Assembly (NCBI RefSeq): GCF_900101465.1
Contig: NZ_FMZM01000013.1
Coordinates: 97,209-161,208 of the forward strand
DNA: 64,000 bases
Direction of reading: 5' to 3'
From: Nocardioides lianchengensis
GTDB taxonomy: Bacteria; Actinomycetota; Actinomycetes; Propionibacteriales; Nocardioidaceae
Part shown: piece by piece, positions 59,344 to 64,000 of the stretch
Position numbering within the stretch: position 1 is the first letter of the stretch
Layout: every line of letters starts with the position of its first letter
Program-made: the position numbers and the translations under genes
Notes under the pieces: model-generated
The model's input: only the letters and a program-made list of their open reading frames with translations
The model's database searches: none
What the model was told of the DNA's origin: nothing

Positions 59344-60708
59344 ATGGCGCAGATCAGGGGAGACGTGCGGGAGGTCAACCTCGGGCTCGACTTCTGTCTC
59401 CGGGTCGGCGAGCTGCTGCTCGCCTCGGGCGCCGGAGCGGCCGACGTGACGGCCACCATGCAGACCGTGGCCTACCACCTGGGCCTGCGCGACGCCGACA
59501 TCGACGTCACCTTCACCTCGCTGTCGATGAGCTGGCAGCGGGACCCCGAGGAGGTGCCGCTGCTGGCCACCCGCCAGGTCCGGCAGCGGGTGATCGACTA
59601 CGAGCACCTCACCCGCGTCGACCACCTGGTCCGGGCGGTGCTGCGCGACGAGGTGACGCTGAAGGAGGCCCGCGCCTCGCTGGCCCGGATCGTCTCCTCG
59701 GGCCACGACCGGCCGCGCTGGGCGATCACCCTCGCGTGGGGCCTGATGTGCGCAGGCGTGGCGATCCAGCTGGGCGGTGGGCCGGTGGTGGTCGCGCTGG
59801 CGTTCGTCGCCTCGGCGCTCATCGACCGGTTGCAGCTGGCGATCTCGCGGCGCCGGATCCCGACCTTCTACCAGCAGGTCGCCGGCGGCGGGGTGGCGAC
59901 GCTGATCGCCCTCGCGGCCGCGGCGACCCCGCTCGACGTGGACGTCTCCCTGGTCGTCACCGCCAACATCATCATGCTGCTGGCCGGCATCGGGTTCATG
60001 GGCGCGCTCCAGGACGCCCTCACCGGCTTCTACATCACCGCCACCGCGCGACTCACCGAGGCGATCCTGGCGACCGCCGGCATCATCGGCGGGGTCAGCG
60101 GGGGTCTCAGCCTCGCGGGCGCCCTCGGCGTCGAGATCCCGCAGCTCGACCCCGGCCGCGGCGACCTCCAGAGCGCGACCATGCTGGCCTTCGGGTCGGC
60201 GCTCTGCGCGGGCGCGTTCGCGTACGCGTCGTACGCCCCCCGCCGGATCCTGCTGCCGATCGCGATCGTCGCGGCGGTCGCGATCGGGATCTCGCAGTCC
60301 GTGGAGTTCCCCGGCATCGGCCGCACCTGGTCGGTCGCGATGGCCGCGCTCTTCGTCGGCCTGGTCAGCTACACCGTGGCGGGCCGGATGCGGGTGCCTC
60401 CGCTGGTCGTCGTGGTGTCGGCGGTGGTGCCGATGCTGCCGGGCCTGTCGATCTACCGCGGCCTGACCCTGCTGGCCGAGGGTGGCGCCTACACCTCCGC
60501 CGGCCTGCTGGCGATGGTCACCGCGGCGTCGGTCGCGATCGCGCTCTCCTCCGGCGTGATCCTCGGTGAGTACGTCGCCCAGCCGCTCAAGCGCGAGGCC
60601 CGCAAGGTCGAGTCGCGGCTCGCCGGCCCGCGCCTGGTCGGTCCGGTGCGGACCATGACCGGCCGGTCGAGCCGCCGGTCGAGGCGCGGGTCGGTCAGCG
60701 AGGGCTGA
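59344..60708 (+). CDS. ThrE-family threonine/serine exporter
   Basis: 454-residue protein joining two ThrE parts. The N-terminal domain (about 1-120) has LGLDFCLRVGELLLASGAGAADVTATMQTVAYHLGL, and then about ten hydrophobic segments from 125 to 430 include ITANIIMLLAGIGFMGALQDALTGFYITATAR-like and VPMLPGLSIYRGLTLLAEGG. This is the fused ThrE/ThrE_2 form. Exports threonine or serine in its family. ATG 59344 has CACCAT seven bases upstream. The C-terminal RSSRRSRRGS is basic and cytoplasmic. Overlaps the convergent DUF402 gene by 14 bases. Confidence 0.9.
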   Translation: MAQIRGDVREVNLGLDFCLRVGELLLASGAGAADVTATMQTVAYHLGLRDADIDVTFTSLSMSWQRDPEEVPLLATRQVRQRVIDYEHLTRVDHLVRAVLRDEVTLKEARASLARIVSSGHDRPRWAITLAWGLMCAGVAIQLGGGPVVVALAFVASALIDRLQLAISRRRIPTFYQQVAGGGVATLIALAAAATPLDVDVSLVVTANIIMLLAGIGFMGALQDALTGFYITATARLTEAILATAGIIGGVSGGLSLAGALGVEIPQLDPGRGDLQSATMLAFGSALCAGAFAYASYAPRRILLPIAIVAAVAIGISQSVEFPGIGRTWSVAMAALFVGLVSYTVAGRMRVPPLVVVVSAVVPMLPGLSIYRGLTLLAEGGAYTSAGLLAMVTAASVAIALSSGVILGEYVAQPLKREARKVESRLAGPRLVGPVRTMTGRSSRRSRRGSVSEG

Positions 60709-61222
60709 GCCCGGCGACCCGCCGGAGCCACGCCTGCGGCGTCGCGAGGTCGAACGGCGGCTGCTGGCGTCGTACGGCGTCCCGTACGGCGTCGCGGCTA
60801 GCCTCGGCGATCATCACGATCTCGGGCGGGTAGCCGAGCGAGACCTGGTGCTCGGCGAACTCGTCCTCGTCGTCCACCCACACCATCTTGTCGGAGCCGC
60901 GGATGACGTCGAGGTCGAGGTCGACGGCGCGCAGCGTCGCGCCGTCCCAGTACGGCGGCGTGGTCATGTCGACATAGACGGTGCACCAGCTCCCGGGTGC
61001 GTTGAACGTCGCGCACCACGGGCTGCCGCGCGGCGCGAGCGTCACCGAGTCGACCTCGGAGTCGAACTGCGCCCCCGGGCGGGCGTGGTGGGTGCCGGCC
61101 GGGACGCCGATCCAGTCGCCGTGCTCGTCCGCGCCCAGGAAGGTCGCGTCGAACTCCCAGTGCGGGCGGTCGCCCCACTTGCTCATCGCGATGCGAACGG
61201 GATCACCCGGTTGAGGAGGCAC
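60695..61222 (-). CDS. DUF402 family protein
   Basis: 175-residue DUF402 protein. Conserved parts: DPVRIAMSKWGDRPHWEFDATFLGADEHGDWIGVPAGT, then WCTVYVDMTTPPYWDG, AVDLDLDVIRG and DEDEFAEHQVSLGYPPE. These acids and Lys/Tyr form the phosphatase-like site of the family. GTG 61222 was chosen over an ATG at 61255 that would share bases with the divergent gene's start, and because TAGAAA lies seven bases upstream. Function here unknown; relatives dephosphorylate nucleotides. Confidence 0.88.
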   Translation of the reverse strand: MPPQPGDPVRIAMSKWGDRPHWEFDATFLGADEHGDWIGVPAGTHHARPGAQFDSEVDSVTLAPRGSPWCATFNAPGSWCTVYVDMTTPPYWDGATLRAVDLDLDVIRGSDKMVWVDDEDEFAEHQVSLGYPPEIVMIAEASRDAVRDAVRRQQPPFDLATPQAWLRRVAGLSPR

Positions 61223-61256
61223 GGGCTTCTTTCTACCGGGTACAAGTGTGGGCATG
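61220..61256. promoter_or_regulatory. back-to-back leaderless promoters
   Basis: Minus-strand TAGAAA (61235-61230) is seven bases before GTG 61222; plus-strand TACAAG (61241-61246) is seven bases before ATG 61254. The two -10 elements are five bases apart, so each promoter runs into the other gene. Confidence 0.45.
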
Positions 61257-61394
61257 AGCATCATGCGCAAGGTCGCGGCCCTCGGAATCGCCAAGAAGGT
61301 CTACGACGAGGCCCGTAAGCCCCAGAACCAGGCCCGCATCAAGGCGGGCGTCGCCAAGGTCCAGGCGGCCCGCGCCAAGCGGCAGCCGCGCTGA
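61254..61394 (+). CDS. 46-residue basic microprotein
   Basis: Small protein rich in Lys, Arg and Ala (MSIMRKVAALGIAKKVYDE start), with no clear membrane segment after an Ala/Val/Ile start. The composition suggests nucleic-acid binding or a short amphipathic helix. ATG 61254 with a TACAAG element seven bases upstream. It lies between DUF402 and a palindrome. Such short basic proteins are often missed. No family recognised. Confidence 0.6.
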   Translation: MSIMRKVAALGIAKKVYDEARKPQNQARIKAGVAKVQAARAKRQPR

Positions 61395-61402
61395 CGCCCG
61401 TT

Positions 61403-61483
61403 CCGCAACCGGCGCAATTGCGCCGGTTGCGGGGCGGAATGGGGCCTACCCGCCCGTCACCAGCGCAATCGCGCCGGTTGTGG
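61403..61483. repeat. near-perfect palindrome with a degenerate copy
   Basis: A 30-bp perfect palindrome at 61403-61432, centred on GCGCAATTGCGC, and a weaker half copy (CAGCGCAATCGCGCC then GGTTGTGG) at 61461-61483. It fills most of the gap between the microprotein and the convergent SDR gene and may act as a terminator. Confidence 0.6.
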
Positions 61484-61493
61484 GCCGGCCCCC

Positions 61494-62339
61494 TCAGACG
61501 ATCTTGGCCTTCTCCGGCATGACCCGCTTGGACACCCGCGCGACCACGTCCTGGTAGCGCGAGCCCAGCACTCGGCCGAACTGGTGCAGCAGGTGCGCGT
61601 CGAGGCCGACGAGCACCCGGGCCTTGCCGCCCAGGATGCCCTGCTCGACGATGATCGAGGCCGCCTTCTCCGGGGTCATCCGGGCCAGCTTCTTGTCGAA
61701 GAGCTGGGCGGTCTTGGCCTGGTCCTCCTTCGAGGACACCCGGGCGTTGCGGGCGATCGCGGTCTTGATGCCGCCCGGGTGCACCGCGGTGACGCCGACG
61801 GGGTGGCCGGCGGCCAGCATCTCGATGCGGATCGCCTCGGTCATGCCGCGGACGGCGTACTTGGTGGCGTTGTAGATGCTCTGGCCGGGCATCGCCACCA
61901 GGCCGAACAGCGACGACAGGTTCACCAGGTGACCGTCGCCGGAGGCGATCAGGTGCGGCAGGAACTCCTTCGTGCCGTTCAGCACGCCGGTCAGGTTGAT
62001 GCCGATGATCCAGTCGATGTCGTCGTACGCGAGGTCGGTGAAGTCGCCCGCGAGCGCGACGCCGGCGTTGTTGACCACCACGTTGACCCGGCCGAACTGC
62101 TCGGCCACCGCGGCGGCGTACGACGCCATCGCGGCCCGGTCGGCGACGTCGAGGGTGTCGGCCCGTACCTCGCGGGCGCCGGCCGCCTTGACCAGGTCGA
62201 CGGTCTCGGCCAGGCCGGGCTCGTTGACGTCCGAGATGGCCAGCAGTGCGCCGCGTCCGGCGGCGTTCAGGGCCAGGGCCCGGCCGATGCCGGATCCGGC
62301 GCCGGTGATCACGACGACCTTGCCGTCGAGGGTCCTCAT
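61494..62339 (-). CDS. short-chain dehydrogenase
   Basis: 281-residue SDR. Motif TGAGSGIGRA near 13-22, NNAGVALAG near 90, catalytic Ser in LVNLSSLFG near 142, and Y-x3-K in YNATK near 156. D in ISDVNE favours NAD(H). The stop-end keeps a C-terminal extension VMPEKAKIV. Four-base overlap with the monooxygenase upstream (62336-63865) in the same direction, so it is the second gene of an operon and likely acts on the ketone or alcohol tied to that reaction. Confidence 0.92.
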   Translation of the reverse strand: MRTLDGKVVVITGAGSGIGRALALNAAGRGALLAISDVNEPGLAETVDLVKAAGAREVRADTLDVADRAAMASYAAAVAEQFGRVNVVVNNAGVALAGDFTDLAYDDIDWIIGINLTGVLNGTKEFLPHLIASGDGHLVNLSSLFGLVAMPGQSIYNATKYAVRGMTEAIRIEMLAAGHPVGVTAVHPGGIKTAIARNARVSSKEDQAKTAQLFDKKLARMTPEKAASIIVEQGILGGKARVLVGLDAHLLHQFGRVLGSRYQDVVARVSKRVMPEKAKIV

Positions 62340-63865
62340 GCGGTCACGTCCTCACGTGTCGGGGTGCGGGTGGGGGTCGGGGTGCAGGTGTAGGCGGCCT
62401 CGTCGAACGAGGCCAGCTGCGCGCGCATGGTGAAGGTCGCGCGCGGCCAGAGCGTGGTGTTGCGGCCGTGCTTGTCCTGGTACCAGCTGGAGCAGCCACC
62501 GGTGCTCCAGACCGTGCGGGACATGCGCTTCTGGAGCCGGTCGTTCCACCGGTCCGTGGCGGACTCGGTCGGCTCGACCGCGGCGTACCGCTCCTCCCGC
62601 ATCGCGCGGACGGCGGCCCGCAGGTAGGCGACCTGGGACTCGATGACGAAGACCATCGAGGAGTGGCCGAGCCCGGTGTTCGGCCCGACGACGAAGAACA
62701 GGTTGGGAAAGCCCGGGACGGTCGCGCCCTTGTACGCCGACATGCCGCGCTCGTCCCACACCTCCGCGATCGTCCGACCCGTCCGGCCCGTGACCTGGGC
62801 GGCGATCGGCAGGTCGGTGGTGTGGAACCCGGTCGCCACGACGATCGCGTCGACGGGCCGCTCGGTGCCGTCGGTGGTGACCACCGCGTCGGCGGTGACC
62901 TTCGCGATGCCGTCGGTGACCAGCTCGGCGTTGTCGGCGGCGAGCGCGGGGTAGTAGGTGTTCGAGATCAGCACCCGCTTGCAACCGAGCTCGAAGGTCG
63001 GCGTGACCCGCGCGCGCAGGGCCGGGTCCTCGATGCCGCGGCGGATGTTGGCCAGCGCCAGCTGCTTGGCGGGCCAGGCGATCTTGGGCTGGACCGTGAA
63101 GGCCGGGACGTAGCTCTCGCGGGCGAGGTAGATGCCGGTGCGGTAGGCCCGCTGCAGGCCGGGGACCGAGCGCAGGGCGGCGCGCTCGAGCGAGGAGTAG
63201 CGGCGGTCGGCGCGCGGGATGATCCACGGCGCGGTGCGCTGGTAGACGTCGAGGTGGCCGACCGTCCGCTGCAGCTCCGGGACGATCTGGATCGCCGACG
63301 CGCCGGTGCCGATCACAGCGACCCGCTTGCCGGCCAGGTCGGCGGAGTGGTCCCAGCGCGCCGAGTGGAAGATCTCCCCGCCGAACCCGTCGAGGCCGTC
63401 GATGTCGGGCAGCTTCGGCTCGGAGAGGGCGCCCGCGCCGAGCACGAGCGTGCGGGAGCGGACCTCGCCGGCGACCGCCCCGGACAGCACGGTCACCCAC
63501 TCGTGGGCGTCGTCGTCCCAGTGGGCGTCCTCGAGACGGGTCCCGAAGGCGAACCGGTCCAGCACGCCGGCCTCGCGGGCGACCCGCTGAAGGTAGGCCT
63601 GGATCTCCGGCTGCTGGGAGAACGACGTCGTCCAGTCGGGGTTGGGCGCGAACGAGAACGAGTAGAGCTGGCTCGGGACGTCGCACGCCGCACCCGGGTA
63701 GGTGTTGTCGCGCCAGGTGCCGCCGACGTCGTCGGCCTTCTCGACCACGAGGAAGTCGGTCTCGCCGTCCTCCTGCAGCTTGATCGCGGTGCAGAGGCCG
63801 GCGAACCCGGCACCCACGACGAGGTGCTCGACGCGGGTGGGCGCGTTCCGGGGAGGGAGGGACAT
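62336..63865 (-). CDS. flavin-containing (Baeyer-Villiger type) monooxygenase
   Basis: 509-residue FAD/NADPH monooxygenase. FAD motif GAGFAG at 18-23; GGTWRDNTYPGAACDVPS near 48-65; the FMO/BVMO fingerprint FHSARW (FxGxxxHxxxW-like) near 165 then GKRVAVIGTGASA, the NADPH Rossmann motif. Oxidises ketones to esters or similar, by family. ATG 63865; the upstream extension to 63937 would cross the operator. Operon with the SDR, divergent from a TetR gene. Confidence 0.9.
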   Translation of the reverse strand: MSLPPRNAPTRVEHLVVGAGFAGLCTAIKLQEDGETDFLVVEKADDVGGTWRDNTYPGAACDVPSQLYSFSFAPNPDWTTSFSQQPEIQAYLQRVAREAGVLDRFAFGTRLEDAHWDDDAHEWVTVLSGAVAGEVRSRTLVLGAGALSEPKLPDIDGLDGFGGEIFHSARWDHSADLAGKRVAVIGTGASAIQIVPELQRTVGHLDVYQRTAPWIIPRADRRYSSLERAALRSVPGLQRAYRTGIYLARESYVPAFTVQPKIAWPAKQLALANIRRGIEDPALRARVTPTFELGCKRVLISNTYYPALAADNAELVTDGIAKVTADAVVTTDGTERPVDAIVVATGFHTTDLPIAAQVTGRTGRTIAEVWDERGMSAYKGATVPGFPNLFFVVGPNTGLGHSSMVFVIESQVAYLRAAVRAMREERYAAVEPTESATDRWNDRLQKRMSRTVWSTGGCSSWYQDKHGRNTTLWPRATFTMRAQLASFDEAAYTCTPTPTRTPTREDVTA

Positions 63866-63883
63866 GCATTTGACCGTACCTCT

Positions 63884-63902
63884 TATTGAACGACTGTCAA
63901 TA
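63884..63902. promoter_or_regulatory. TetR operator candidate
   Basis: TATTGA-N7-TCAATA in the 52-bp divergent gap, with outer TACCT...AGGTA flanks. It sits beside the TAGGAT -10 of the TetR gene. Confidence 0.5.
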
Positions 63903-63904
63903 GG

Positions 63905-63920
63905 TAGGATGGTCAGCGTG
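63905..63920 (+). promoter_or_regulatory. leaderless -10 element TAGGAT
   Basis: TAGGAT at 63905-63910, seven bases before GTG 63918, no ribosome site. Confidence 0.5.
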
Positions 63921-64000
63921 ACCCAGTCCGTACGCACCCGGCTCAGCCCGGCCGAACGCCGTGAGCAGCTGCTCGACCTCGGCGTGCGCCTGCTGGCGAC
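63918..64000 (+). CDS. TetR-family regulator, N-terminal part only
   Basis: The gene is cut by the window end; 27 codons are visible. The protein starts at GTG 63918 with MTQSVRTRLSPAERREQ, then LLDLGVRLL, which is the first helix of a TetR DNA-binding domain. It is divergent from the monooxygenase-SDR operon and probably represses it through the palindrome at 63884. What the rest contains cannot be seen. Confidence 0.75.
   Translation, partial: MTQSVRTRLSPAERREQLLDLGVRLLA

Noticed and set aside
1..64000. Prophage, insertion sequence or integrative element
   Set aside because: No transposase, integrase, capsid or conjugation gene, and no tRNA with flanking repeats was found.

Overview
The window comes from a very GC-rich actinobacterium. 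Codon third positions are almost all G or C, GTG starts are common, and many genes seem to be transcribed without a leader. Marker genes include class II ribonucleotide reductase with NrdR, GlgM/GlgC, WS/DGAT wax-ester synthase, DinB2-type polymerase, ThrE-type exporter, DUF6318 lipoprotein and a SigE-family ECF factor. Together they fit the Propionibacteriales, most likely Nocardioides or a relative; that genus call is inference. The region is mostly chromosomal housekeeping and accessory genes. I see no transposase, integrase, CRISPR array, rRNA or tRNA gene.

Layout. 0-3 kb: small membrane protein, GAF/ATPase regulator, Mug-like glycosylase, basic secreted protein. 3-7 kb: nrdR-nrdJ behind paired NrdR boxes. 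7-13.5 kb: lipoprotein, NERD protein, NlpC/P60 enzyme behind a c-di-AMP riboswitch, Vgb-like propeller, a frameshifted ERCC4 nuclease gene, DUF2237. 13.5-21.3 kb: SWIM/SNF2 helicase, desaturase, PhoD, zinc dehydrogenase. 21.3-26.5 kb: NfeD-flotillin pair, two related microproteins around VOC and SprT genes, a membrane protein/winged-helix operon. 26.5-37.7 kb: DUF3352, papain-like and ScyD proteins, aldo-keto reductase, RlmC, a DksA/tudor cluster, gluconate kinase and permease. 37.7-45.5 kb: EthD protein, divergent glgM/glgC, Mug, phosphodiester glycosidase, matrixin protease. 45.6-48.2 kb: DUF6318 and PKD proteins carrying a lower-GC block, then a solitary DNA methyltransferase. 48.2-64 kb: LysR/EamA, ECF sigma/anti-sigma, DUF2975/XRE, short-chain dehydrogenases, WS/DGAT, secreted HNH nuclease, FUSC-dinB, GCS2-like ligase, ThrE, DUF402, and a Baeyer-Villiger-type monooxygenase operon with a divergent TetR gene cut off by the window edge.

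Together: the nrd genes supply deoxynucleotides; glgM/glgC make glycogen or maltose-1-phosphate from one shared divergent control region; gntK-gntP take up and phosphorylate gluconate; WS/DGAT stores lipid. The most notable signals lie outside the genes: a recurring TANNNT-N6/7-start signature of leaderless transcription, three tandem 28-bp palindromes between the glg promoters, a two-copy 48-bp hairpin family, other dispersed palindromes, and a lower-GC block bridging the DUF6318 and PKD genes that looks like an exchanged cassette.
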